From positions 248,001-312,000 of the forward strand of contig JAGTWJ010000002.1 in NCBI GenBank assembly GCA_020064725.1: 64,000 nucleotides of DNA. The letters run 5' to 3'. Shown piece by piece: positions 1 through 11,067 of the stretch; within the stretch, counting starts at the first letter, position 1; each line of letters begins with the position of its first letter. Origin of the DNA: Drechslerella dactyloides. Taxonomy: Eukaryota > Ascomycota > Orbiliomycetes > Orbiliales > Orbiliaceae. Made by a program: the position numbers and the translations under genes. Below the pieces are notes generated by a model that saw nothing but the letters and a program-made list of their open reading frames with translations, ran no database searches and was not told where the DNA came from.

Positions 1-1720
1 ATGCGATGCAGAAATAGGCTCAGACATTCTTAATGCAGGATATTCGGGCTTAGTATCACTGCCATCAATGTTGAACGCGGAATATCACTGATCCTTGTAG
101 CACTGATAAGGATGTCACGGTTCTAAGCGAGTGGCCTCGTGGTTTCGAACGTTACTACGCAGTACGGAAGACCTGGGCGCACGACAAACTTTGCATACGA
201 CGGCGACAAGAGTGGGCCCAAAAGTTAATATCACCTCGCCGGTATGCACTGTGGCTTCTGGTGGAGCAGCCTCCGCTCGAGTCTTCTGCTCACGTCGGCC
301 CACCTTCGAGCTCTAAGTTTCAAGATGATTGTGGACTGCTAGCTCTCCTAGTTTAGAGCTACCATATTTAGCGATGCCGGATGCACTGAACTGTTTGTCT
401 GGTCGCAGTTTACCAAATATTAACTGAAGCTATAATCATGATACCCCGAAAAGCCGGGGCACTGGTACAGGGAACAACTTGGTTCACGTCGGCGTGGCCC
501 ACCCATTCGAACATTCTACTCACTGTTTTCGCTAGCATAGTTGACAGCTAATTGGTACATATATGCGCGTACGTATACAAGATTCCGGCGAATTGATAAA
601 ACGGCACAGCCCAAGCATGCCGAATGTACAATGGCAGGGGTTTTACGAGGTCATGAAATTACATGGCAATCGACACCCCAGACTTCCAGATAGACTCGAG
701 CCAATCGGTAAAAAGCGTTCGCGAGACGTTTTGGCCAATATATTGGCGCCATGGCGAGTGGGTGCCTTTGCGCCGCCGAACGGTTGTGCATAAGCTTTTG
801 GGCTCCGGCGCAGCAGCATGCCGCAGGTACCACACTTCAACACAGAATTGCAAGCTTCAGCCAGGCCCGGCCCTAGCTCGTTCTCAAACAATAGTTCGCT
901 CACCACCCAGAAAGCAAGCTCATGGCCCGACATCCAGAAGCTCATGCGGAATTGAAAAGCGGGAAGCGAATCATATTAAGGCCTGTACTGACTTACCTGA
1001 TCCCTGTTTTATTATCAGCCTCTCTGACCCTTAAAACCTAATCCCAGCTGGTGGAGATCCCGTATGTCCCCGAGAGGGCTGAGGGCCTTGAGCCCCCAAG
1101 CCCCAGAAGGTACAACTCTAAGTTCGTTACATCTTGCATCGATCACTACTCTGCTATAGTGTTCTCTAGCACCTCTGTGAGGCCAGAGACACTCGTGGCG
1201 TGAGACCGTTGCAATTAGGGACCTCTTAGCGTGGTGCCTGGAAATGCCAAACTATAAGGAACCCTGTAGCATTTCGGCCACCAAGCTAATGTCATGGCCC
1301 AGAGACTATGCTGACTTGGATAGTTCTCGGCACCGGCGCACCATGTCAGTCTATGTATATATAGAGAGAGATAGCCGACGATATCTTTGAGGGGCATATT
1401 TGGAAAACTTGCTCAAACTGAATAGCAAAGACATAGTCTTGAACTCTGAGTGCCAGCAAGGTTTTCGCGAAGCACGGATCAACTTGTCAGTATCCAGCAG
1501 CAGAGAAACAGCAAAAGTGCCCGACTTGCCTCTACTAAAGAGACCATCGTTCCCACCAACCTATTTTTTTCTTCCTCTTTCCAATCCTGTTCACTGGGTT
1601 GGAAACATCTCTACAAACCTGGCTTCCATATACCCCGCATCCGCCGCTTCCTTCTCCACAGCCTTCTATTCTGAGGGCGACAACCTCTCGGATACTCCAG
1701 GAAACAATCTCTCTCTAGCT
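1..1720. other. Gene-free region upstream of the Q/S/P-rich gene
   Basis: No convincing gene is seen; open frames are short and of random composition. A TATATATA run at 1356-1363 precedes the first gene by about 360 bases and could be a promoter element of a gene with a long 5' leader, but this is inference. Confidence 0.5.
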
Positions 1721-2635
1721 ATGCCTGTCATTCCTTTCTTTCCAGATTTTGATTTTCGGAGGTTCGTGAACTCCGGCGCCCGCCGTCGACGACGTCGTGA
1801 CTATCATGCACAATATAGTAACTTTCGTTCCATCAACAGCCAGGGTCTCGAGCTGCTGGGGAGTACATGCCAAAGTCAGATAGCGGCATCTGCTCCTCTA
1901 AGCACGGGACAGCATCTTCCCCAGCAATACGCACAGCAACATCCTCAGACTCCTCAGACGCGGTACGATGCTTCCCAATACACCTATTACCCACAAAGCC
2001 AGCCGGTTTCTCCCTTCGGTACTCTGCAGCAACGGCCTGTGTCTGCCCCTCAACCCGGCGGACATGACGGATACATGTTGCCTTCACTACAGTCGTCAAG
2101 CCAAGAGGCTTCGTCGGGATATCAGCTGTCCAGCCAGCCTGCTATTCAGTCGCAGCCCCTTTATCAGCCTGTCTCGACGACGGCGATGTATCAACCAGCT
2201 CTGGTTACACCGGTTGTGCCCTCTTCTGGCGCTAGCAACTACCTTCCATATACTACCTCGAATCCTGGCCATGGCCATTCGCTCTCGTTAGGCTCAAGCC
2301 AAAGTGTCTATGGCCAGAAGAGTTGCAACCAACGAACGCCTCCGCAGCCTCTAAGCGCTGGCCGCGTTCTGTCGACACTGGGCGCGATTCCACCCTCCGG
2401 CCTCGCCTTTTTCGGATTGACTCCTGAACAGCAGGCGTTCTTCCAGCAAAGACGACTCCCGCCGCCGCCGCCTCCGCAACCTCGGGTTTATAACTTCGAG
2501 AACTCGACCCAGGTTACCATTGCGGAGACGCTGGCTGCAACGAAAGAGAACAAGGAGAAGAGAGCCGGTTCTAGCTCTCCACGTTCACAAGGGCGACCTA
2601 GTGACGAGGCAATACAAATTACTGGTCAATCTTAA
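1721..2635 (+). CDS. Q/S/P-rich low-complexity hypothetical protein
   Basis: Not recognised. The open frame extends upstream to about 1400 without an ATG; the first ATG in frame is at 1721 and is taken as the start, giving 304 aa. The product is rich in Gln, Ser, Pro and Tyr (many YQP, SQP and QPV repeats) with a poly-Pro run and a C-terminal segment starting GLTPEQQAFFQQRR, followed by a charged tail. No signal peptide or membrane segment is visible. An in-frame intron at 1762-1839 is plausible (donor GTTCGT, acceptor AACAG, 78 nt) and would remove an Arg-rich stretch, leaving 278 aa. This composition is typical of disordered fungal transcription or RNA-associated proteins, but no domain supports a function. 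The gene stands alone, with no neighbour within 3 kb downstream. Confidence 0.5.
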   Translation: MPVIPFFPDFDFRRFVNSGARRRRRRDYHAQYSNFRSINSQGLELLGSTCQSQIAASAPLSTGQHLPQQYAQQHPQTPQTRYDASQYTYYPQSQPVSPFGTLQQRPVSAPQPGGHDGYMLPSLQSSSQEASSGYQLSSQPAIQSQPLYQPVSTTAMYQPALVTPVVPSSGASNYLPYTTSNPGHGHSLSLGSSQSVYGQKSCNQRTPPQPLSAGRVLSTLGAIPPSGLAFFGLTPEQQAFFQQRRLPPPPPPQPRVYNFENSTQVTIAETLAATKENKEKRAGSSSPRSQGRPSDEAIQITGQS

Positions 2636-5600
2636 TTAGCATATCCTCCTTCAGCTTCTGGGAGGCTCTCTCTTCGAATGTCAGCATCTTGGATGCTCTG
2701 TTGAGCTATCACAGCTTCCATTTTCCACTACGTCCGGTTTCGCGCATCCGACTTTTCGGAGTCACGTTATGCCTAGGTAAAAGAGACCGTATACTCCGTT
2801 CTGATTGACAAATTTGGGTGCGCTGTGTCTTTATATTACTATCTTAATAATCTGTATATATCTCATTACTAGAGGCCCGGGCGGCAATAAAAAAGTATTG
2901 GTCCTGATTGCATCTTGGAGGTGTTTGTGTTCAATTTGCATAGGGCTTTCGGTACCGTTCGACCTGGTGGCGGCCCGCTTCATTCCGGTCCGGGTCAGGG
3001 ACACAAAAATCATCAATATGCGCCGAAAAATCTGTCGCTGAATCTGCAAAACTTAGACTAAATGCGCGGTATAAACGTCACGAAAGATATAAAAATTTCC
3101 TGTTGCAGACTTCACCACGATCAAGACACGTTGAATGCAGAGCCTTTGACGTCTTCGATGTTCTGAGGGTGTCTCGTAAGTTTCGGAAACGGCCATATGT
3201 TTCTCGATAGACAGAGTTTCGGTGGCTGGTGAACAATTGATAGGTTCTGATGCCCCTCTCACTAGCCACCACACTGGCCGTAGAGTCGTTCATGCGCAGA
3301 TTATTATTTTTTTTTCAAAGTGAAACATTGTCATGTGTGGGGAGACGGAAAACTTTGTTCACAGAAAATCCGTCGGAGATCGAGAAGGAATAATCCATCA
3401 GCACTGCTCTCGTAGTCATACTTTAGAGTTTTCGTACACGTAGCTGCTAGCTGCTAGCTTCGAGGAAAACGATTAGTCAGAGTGTATTGGTGCGGATCGA
3501 TATTATTCCGGAAGGTGTTTATTTTCTCTGGTCCCCAAGCCGGACGTCGGTACCTTCGCTAGCAGTGCAGTGCCGAATCGCCAGTCGCGAATTTGACCAT
3601 CGCTGAGCGATGCCAACCAAATGGGCTGACCCAGACTACCAGGTCCGAGCTGGCCCCAACCGCAGCCCCTTAACTAGGGCGGGCGCCCAACAGACTCGGC
3701 TATGGCGGATGGTCTTCTAAACGTCCCCGAAAAAATTTAAAAGTGTTAGAACCCTGGCGCGCTAGCCATGTCGATATCCTAGTCGAAATCTAGCCCGGTC
3801 ATTTGTCGCAGTCACAAGCCAGGTTGCCACGTACTAATGTTCACACCTCCCAAGCGCTAGACTACTAGAAGCTACTAAGTCTAGAGTTTCAGACTTGGGC
3901 GGCAGCGGGCAGGCAGCAAAGTATTCCGCGTTCGACGTCTGGGCGGAGCAGAGGCGTTAACCAGAAGTGATTTAGTATGGGGAATATCAGCCCTAGTTGC
4001 ACGATAAGACCAAATCGACATCGATAAGGGGATGTCTTCGTATAGCTTTACGAAATTAAAACCTCATAGCAGGACCTTGCTAAGGTCATGGTGTCGTCGT
4101 GTTTCGAAATCCAAGGGGCGACTACAATACTTGGAGACTCCAGCTATGTATGTGAGGACTTTATGGTTATCTTACCACCCATGTATACGTATGCGCCTCG
4201 CCGAAGTACCGAGTACTCCCAGGGCGATTAGCGAGGACGATGAAACAACAGTGGAGAGCGCACGTGGAAGTCTTTACCATGTAGCTAAACTATCTTCCCG
4301 ATCTTTGGGGTTATGTCTCCTGATATCACGCGTGGCAATTGTCACTTTAGGACATCGCAATGAAGTCCTGGCAAGCGAAAATGCTGATACTGATCGATTA
4401 GTGAGATCTAATCGCAGTATAGGAGCTCGAACCAGACTACGGCACCATATTGTGGGCGATTATTTAACGTTGAAGCGGCCAGTATTATTTACAGGGTGAA
4501 TATTATATTCACCCAGGAAACTCCATGGATTAGGGTCGATCTCAGCGCTTACGTCCCGTCAAAGTTCCGGCGGATTCCCTGGTACGATATCGTAACGGAA
4601 CCTTTTAGAAGCCATTCGATGCAAAGTACCAACCACTTTGGAGGTGAGTGAATATGTGCTTGGCTAGATTACTATTACTAACCAGAACAATATCTGAAAT
4701 ATGGGGTCTCACAAAATAGAATGCTCTATGAGCAAGTACTGTGGGATCTCAGCTTCTCAAGCCATTGAGCCCGGCCTGCAGGAGGTTCCGGTCCTCCGAC
4801 GCGGGCTCTACATCGCGTTGCATGTGTGGTATTTGGCCACAGCGTTGCACCTCTGTGCACGCAAAGGATCTCCCTTTGGCCCATTCTCCGGCCTTTTTTC
4901 ATGGGTTGATGTTTTTAAAGAAAGGCAGCTTAAATAGCTTGAGCCGTTATACCAGTAGCCTCCAGTCCGATTTTCTGGGATATTTGAGAATGATCATGAA
5001 AATATTTGGTCAAGACCGACAGTTTAATGTGCTGGCAAGCGCAAGACAGCAACAAAAGACTCGGATCCGGATATGCAATGTGCTATTCCGGCGTGGTGCA
5101 GGTACAATATGACGTTACACGGCTAGATGGCCTGTCGATCCATGGGATTCTTTCTTAGTCTCCGCAATTCATGATTGCTGGACCGTCTGCAGCTAGCTAA
5201 TTTCGGAGCCAATCCACGATATATCGCGATACGGCCAACATATAGCTAACTTTCCGCACACATCCCTTCGACCGAGATAGTCGGGAATGAATCACGCCAT
5301 ATTCACTCAATTGGACGTATTACATGTGCAAAGCCAAAAACATCCAGGATTCCGGAGAAACAGGATCAATTGACGGTCTGGAGAGCTCACGCTCATCATG
5401 AAAATCACCCCTCTGGGTCTCGGACCAACGCTAAAATATTAAGAGCTAGCGCGGCCACCCGGTAACCGAGGTATGATGACACGCATGCGGCTTCAATTCA
5501 GGTAAGGCTTATTTTGGGGAACACATGTTCCTGGATAAATGACGTGGAGGCTCAACAATTTCGAGAATATAATAATTAGCTCAGGAAGCCATTGGGATGA

Positions 5601-5807
5601 GAAACAAAATATCAGACAATACCTTATAAACCTTCTCTGGAAAGTACCGAAATTTACCAGGCGCCACACCGCATAACTCTATACTCTGTTAGCACGATAA
5701 CGTATCGTAATCTGATCTCGATTCCAACAATTTCAACAGTCGTACACCCGGTGGAGCTAAACCTAACTGCACAATCACCGAATAGTTGCTTACCTGAAGC
5801 CGAAATC
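2636..5807. other. Gene-free region of 3.2 kb
   Basis: Nothing convincing is seen. An ATG-started 155-codon frame at 4032-4499 has no recognisable motif and looks like chance. The stretch holds a perfect 21-nt palindrome (4494-4514) and a small CTAGCTG tandem around 3440-3460. It could be eroded intergenic or mobile DNA, but no terminal repeats or transposase remnants were found by eye. Confidence 0.4.
4494..4514. repeat. Perfect 21-nt palindrome
   Basis: Two 10-nt arms (GGGTGAATAT and ATATTCACCC) flank a single central T. It could be a binding site for a dimeric regulator, or chance; no gene lies next to it. Confidence 0.6.
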
Positions 5808-6314
5808 ATGACGATCGAGCAAGTACCCACTTGGCAACAGCCCTCCCACCCAGATTTCATAGCTGTGGAAACCTACAAGTCCGGCAGCTTCTCCAAATAC
5901 GCCACAGCATCGACTCGCATCCCTTCTGGCACAACTATAGCAGAGTTCGCAACCACAGCCACGCCCGCCACGGACAAAGCCTACAGCTCTCTACAGGTCT
6001 CCGAGACCGAGCACATCGAGCTAAACTCAGACCTCCTCTACTCGAACCACTCATGCGACCCGAACGTAATCTTCGACACAGATGCGCAAGTCGTCACAAC
6101 TATCCGAGACATCGAGGAAGGCGAACCGATCACATTCAACTATTTGAGTACGGAATGGGATATGGCGCAAGCGTTTAAGTGCGAATGTGGCAGCAAGCAG
6201 TGTTTGGGCGAGATACAGGGGGCGAAGCATGTCCCGACGAAGGCTTTGGAAGGATACTTTTTGAACAACCATATCAAGAGGCTGTTAGAGAAGAGAGACG
6301 GGAGCTCCAGGTAG
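5808..6314 (+). CDS. Small SET-domain protein (putative lysine methyltransferase)
   Basis: A 168-aa protein built almost entirely from a SET domain with post-SET motif. Residues 80-86 are NHSCDPN, the signature of the SAM and catalytic pocket. Residues 110-112 (FNY) carry the conserved catalytic tyrosine. Three cysteines at 125, 127 and 132 (CECGSKQC) match the zinc-binding post-SET motif. SET proteins transfer methyl groups from S-adenosylmethionine to lysines of histones or other proteins; the substrate cannot be told from the sequence. The frame continues upstream to an in-frame ATG-less start at 5751; the ATG at 5808 is chosen because it leads directly into the domain. The protein is short for a histone methyltransferase, lacks pre-SET or AWS cysteines, and resembles the many small fungal SET proteins of unknown target. 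It is convergent with the BTB gene. Confidence 0.85.
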   Translation: MTIEQVPTWQQPSHPDFIAVETYKSGSFSKYATASTRIPSGTTIAEFATTATPATDKAYSSLQVSETEHIELNSDLLYSNHSCDPNVIFDTDAQVVTTIRDIEEGEPITFNYLSTEWDMAQAFKCECGSKQCLGEIQGAKHVPTKALEGYFLNNHIKRLLEKRDGSSR

Positions 6315-6766
6315 CTCAGGAGGATAAAGACTAGCGAGCACCGAGGAATACGCTATCCGCGATGGCCATAGACAAGGAGTGGTCTTGCAAGCCCAACCCA
6401 CACAGTTCCAAGGGAGGGTCTGGTTTATGAGACGAGGCAAGGAGTATAGAAACTTATTTTGGTAGCAGGCGATTTATTTGACAATCATTATCATCCGAGT
6501 GGAAATCCCGTACCTGAGTAGTCTCGAGGCTAGACCAATCCCTGAGCGTAGAAAAATAAAAAGAAAAGAAAGCTCAAAGAATGAATCCAGTCCCGCATTC
6601 CATGCAATATCAGGCGCAAAGTAGTGTCCCTCCCAGGACTAGCGTAAAATATATACGCCGGCTAGAGAACAAATAGAATAGAAAACCAGTTACACGCCAT
6701 GCGAACGTCTCTTTAGTTTTGGGGCGTCGAGCACCAGGATAAAAGAATCAGTCTGAGTACTACTTA
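6315..6766. other. Convergent intergenic spacer
   Basis: About 450 bases between two convergent genes, A/T-rich, with several A-rich runs (for example around 6555-6580) that would suit 3' UTRs and polyadenylation on either strand. No gene is seen. Confidence 0.5.
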
Positions 6767-8510
6767 TCAAGGAGTCTTTAGGATGAACTTCGAAGCGCGA
6801 ATTTCCGCCAAACCCTCGCCAGCATCAGATATTCTAGTTGCCTTCTTTCTGACTGGTGGTCCAGCATCCAAATCAATAGACATTGCCTCGCCCGGAGTTT
6901 CAACCGGATGCTGTGAATCAACCGATGGTGCAGGATTTGGCAGCACTAAAGTCGGCAGCCGAGGGCGACTAGCATGTCGTGCTGCACGAGGGAAGAGAAG
7001 GTTACGCTGTCGCTCATAACGTTGCTTGCCACGCAGTTCAGCTCGCTCGAACGCAGCGAGTCTGGTTTTCATCCGACTCTCTTCTTGAGCACGATCGACG
7101 AGAAATTGGCGCAAGTCGAAACTCAAAGTCGGATAATCGACGAGAAGGTTCTCGAAGGTCTCATTGAGAACGTTATCCTGATGAATCAGCGAGACTATCG
7201 TTACACGGAGACGTTAGCCCAATAGCTCTTGTTGTATTTTGAACTTCAACTCTATGGGGATGGAGGCAGAGGAATAATTCTCACGGTCCCGGCACCAGCC
7301 GCCCAGAACACGCTGGCGTAGTTGCTGGATCTTTCCACCAGGGCTGATGAACTGCTCGTCAACGCCATACACCCATTCCGTCATCTTAATTCTCATCGCC
7401 ATCCCTGCAGCATTAATTCGGAACTCGAACCCAGAGTACGACGATTCAATCCGCATAAGGGTCAGCTCTCTGGCGCCGAATACACCCAGATAGCAGCAAG
7501 TCCACTCAACAGTCGTCAACTTCTCGAAGTACCCTTCTTCATCTTCAACGGTCTGGAACTTGTCCTCGAGCGTGAAGTCACCAGAGTACAGGAACTGGAT
7601 GACTGCGGAGACGGCATACGGCTTGAGTCTGTAGTTGAGGACGATTTCAGTGGTATCTGGCCCAAGGCAGGCAGATAAGAGGTTGGAGCCCGCAAGCAAT
7701 GCCCTATGAACCTGGAATGTGACCCTCTCACAATGGCCTGACTTGTCCGGGTGGTCTAGGAGCAAGCAGATGATTGGAGAAGACATTATGGCGTGGCTAT
7801 TTCTCGGCGACCGTGTTCATTAGACGGAGAATATTCGGCAAAGGGAAGCTGAAGGAACGAAGATGCACGTACTCCAAAACAACCTTCGGCTTATCTCCCG
7901 TTTCCTCATCGACCCATTCGTCATCACCATCATCCGACATGATAGCGTCACCATCGGACAGGGTGACATGAGGGCCTCCTCTGCCGAATAGTTTCTTCAA
8001 AGTATCGTCAACTGTCAGGTTCTCATCCTTCAGTCCGTCGATTCCCTTGTCCTTCTTCACGCCTGGATTCTCAAGGCCGTGAGGAATCTTCATATCTTCT
8101 GGCAAGCCACCGGTCGTGAGCTCGGTTGGACTGTCAGGTCGACGTCCAATCAAGGATCGACGGAAGAGAGGGCTCTCTTCATTCTGCTTCCTCTGGCTAT
8201 TCACTGCCTTTTCGGATAAAGGAATCGGATGCCCGATTGGAGACTTAGGCATAGTCAGCCATTGTGAGTTGATTGGTGGAGGCGTCGAAGCTTGACTCGC
8301 GGCAGCTGGGTTCCAAGCAGGAGCGTTAGATGGGGTGGCCGGCCGTGTTACGATGGCCTGCCCTGGAAAGGCTTCTGGTGAAGGGGGGTTAGATGAATCC
8401 ATTGGAGATGGCTAGGGGGTGAAGAAGATGCTAGAAAGGTAGATGCCGAGCGTACCAGTCTTGATCTTTCGGAAAGGGTTCAGGCGGGCGAAGGGGTCTT
8501 TGTCGGCCAT
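6767..8510 (-). CDS. BTB/POZ-domain protein, four exons
   Basis: The model is complement(6767-7194, 7285-7796, 7873-8374, 8456-8510), 498 aa. All three introns (81, 76 and 90 nt) have good signals: donors GTACGC, GTACGT and GTGAGA, branch points CTAAC, CTAAT and CTAAC, and acceptors CCAG, ATAG and ATAG. Phases join without a stop. The N-terminal 185 residues are Pro/Ser-rich and disordered, with an acidic stretch at the end. The BTB fold begins near residue 190: a short hydrophobic strand (ICLLLD), then FQVHRALLAGSNLL and FLYSGDF, which match the BTB core of fungal proteins. After it comes a helical region and a highly charged Arg/Glu-rich segment, possibly coiled. BTB domains dimerise or act as Cul3 adaptors. 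No Kelch or MATH domain is present, so the target is unknown. Without splicing it would look like three separate ORFs. Confidence 0.85.
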
Positions 8511-11067
8511 TTTTTTGCGCCGTTGCCGGTGGTGATTCCAGAGCCCGGTTGGTGTAGTGAAGCACGCAGCAGCAAAACAGTGGGAAAAGTGAAGAAAGCG
8601 GTCGATGCACACACAAGTTAAAAGTTCAGTCTGCGAGCAACGATCCAGTAATGGAGATAGGCACCTTTATGGCCCTGACATCGCCTCATTCTCTCCTTGG
8701 CTCCACGGCCCTGCTATGGAGCTACGCAGCAGCTTCATTGTACACAAATGTGTCCAAACTTTCAGTATATGAATCAAGGCGTAGGTGAAGTTCGACATAC
8801 AATTATTTGACGAAAACTTCCGGCCAAAGTATAATTCACTAACGTCTATACCCTCATGTAACCATTCGTAAGTATGACGGTGTCCTCTTAAGGCTATTCT
8901 ATGGTACAAAGAAGTGATGGACTCGCAAGCCTGGAGCCTTAGAATATCTGCTACTCTAAATCCCGTAACCAGATTCTATCTAATTGCATCTGCCCCGCGA
9001 CCATCTAATTGCCAAACATTTAGACCCCCGCCCAGAAGCACAGAAGCAAAAAATAAGTCGTATCCGTTATGCGTCTTGAGTCTGGTACCTTCAACTCGAT
9101 CCCCATTCTTTCTCAGGCTGGAACTCTGTTTTGTTCATAGAGGGCTGTTTTATGTATAACTATAGAAACAAGTCGGTCAGCCAATAACGTTAAGAATAGA
9201 CAAAGAGAGCGCACCAAACATACCTGAAACGATTTATATAAGTATATATATTATGATATGATAAGCTCGTGTCGTTTATCCAGCACTACACGGGATCGGT
9301 CTGCATAGCTTCATCGAATTCCCCCCGTTAGCCAACAGTAAGAACATAACTATTGTGAGAGCTTACCTTAAAATAGATACCCAGCTATTTTGATTCGGTA
9401 GGAGGATCTTGTTGTAATAGCCGAAGATAAAGCACTCATCGCCAATATGCTTTGCTCAAACCCAAGTGTCCACAGTATTATCGTGTTACAATCATAAATC
9501 GGTCGCAGGCATTGTTGAGTGGATCTGCATTGATGTTTGAAGCACCCGCCGACGCGACATATGATGGAGACACCAAAGAACATGCTTCGAGACCAGCGTT
9601 GCTTAAGTCTAGAGTTGTGAGAATGACAAATAAAAATATTGATTAATGAGTCGGAACAAATGAGGAATGAAAGAGAGAAGGAGACCCATGATAAGAAGGG
9701 CCAAATTTATAGTCTGCCATCAAGCGTAGGGGAATCTTTGACAACTGATATTCGCCATGATACCATTTCTGGCGATAGGGTATTTATAAGGGTGCGTGAA
9801 GCTTTAGCGATATTCTGATCATGATGTCATGATGGGATGGTCGGGACAAGTCACGGCCCAACGTTTGTAGAATGTCTAGGAAAAATTGGTTCTCTGTGGT
9901 GGTTGCTGGTTCTTGTCACGAATTATATATATCTGTCTCACATGCCAGAAGCGCGTCCAGCTTCTGAGATATCAGGCATAACAATACTGATCTAGAGATC
10001 CCCATCATATTTGCTGATGCATCTGTTGCGCATGCGCATATGCATGGAGTGTAGTTGCATGCAGCGCCTGGCATCGAGGCTATGGGCTAATCATAACGGT
10101 ATGTAAGTGATGGGCCAATAGTATATATGTAATCAGAACGAGTGGAAGGACTGCGGATTAGTGACATCGACGATGCGGTCCTTCATCCTGTCGCATGTCA
10201 ACCTCTCTGCGTGGAAGCTTCGTAGGAGATCTAGACGGCTATGTCGTTGCGCATGAGCGACGGAGCTTTGGTGTTGCAATGCGAATCGGCCCGCGTATCT
10301 TATCTCTGACCGTTCCCGAAACGAACTCACACGAAACACACAGGTGCGACAAGCCTAAAAGACAAAGACTCAGTCCCTAAGGCTGAATAGGTAGAGTGGT
10401 GGACTAGTAGATTACGAATACAATATTACATACTTGCTTAGTACCTGGAACAGCGAGTCTAGTATAAACAAGAAAAAAAGGCCAAAAGCTCAAGAGAAAG
10501 CCGCTTCAGCATAGGAAACAAACGAGAATGAAGAACGGCTAAAAGGGAATCCAAAATGTCTGAATGAAGTGTGGACATCGACCTTCCAAAAAAAATATAT
10601 ACTAGTAAGAAGAACCAATATGACAAAAGGGAAGAAACGTGAAAGAGAAAGGAAGGAACCAACAGGCCATAATGCTGGTGTTTACAAAGGAATACACAGA
10701 CACTACTAGTATAACATAGGGCAAAAAAGAAACTTCCGGGAAGGAGCGCATGGGACAAAGAAAACTTGAGAATCAACCAAAAGGGGCTTGCTGTGGTAAA
10801 TGCTCGCAATGCCGCACAAGACAACGAAAAATTCAGCCGCTGCATGTGGTGTGTAAAGAGAACCAATGCATACCAACTGGCATCGAGGCTAGCAAACCAA
10901 AGCACAAAACAAAGGTGCTCGCACGCAGGATATAATATATCAGATTGCTGTGCAAATGAGAACTGTCGCTCCTTACCAAGGAAACCGCACAAAGGGATAT
11001 CTGCAAAATACCACAAAGCGCTCCGCGTTGCAGCATCAAGCAGGAGGGAGCGGCAGTATCACCGTCT
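8511..11067. other. Gene-free region between the BTB gene and the DOCK gene
   Basis: This holds the BTB promoter at its left end and the 3' side of the DOCK gene at its right. No coding region is supported. It includes AT-rich runs (around 9220-9260) and a 12-nt palindrome TGCGCATGCGCA near 10027. The 185-codon frame at 10459-11016 lies directly downstream of the DOCK stop and is Leu/Phe/Ser-biased like a chance frame in a 3' UTR. Confidence 0.4.

Noticed and set aside
1400..1720. N-terminal extension of the first protein
   Set aside because: The frame is open but begins with TTG, has no ATG before 1721, and reads like non-coding sequence.
4032..4499. 155-codon ATG-started frame on the plus strand
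   Set aside because: No motif, no splice context, and random-like composition in a gene-free stretch. Its stop falls inside the 21-nt palindrome.
10459..11016. 185-codon Leu/Phe/Ser-rich frame downstream of the DOCK stop
   Set aside because: It lies in the 3' UTR position of the DOCK gene and its composition is that of an A-rich strand read in reverse.
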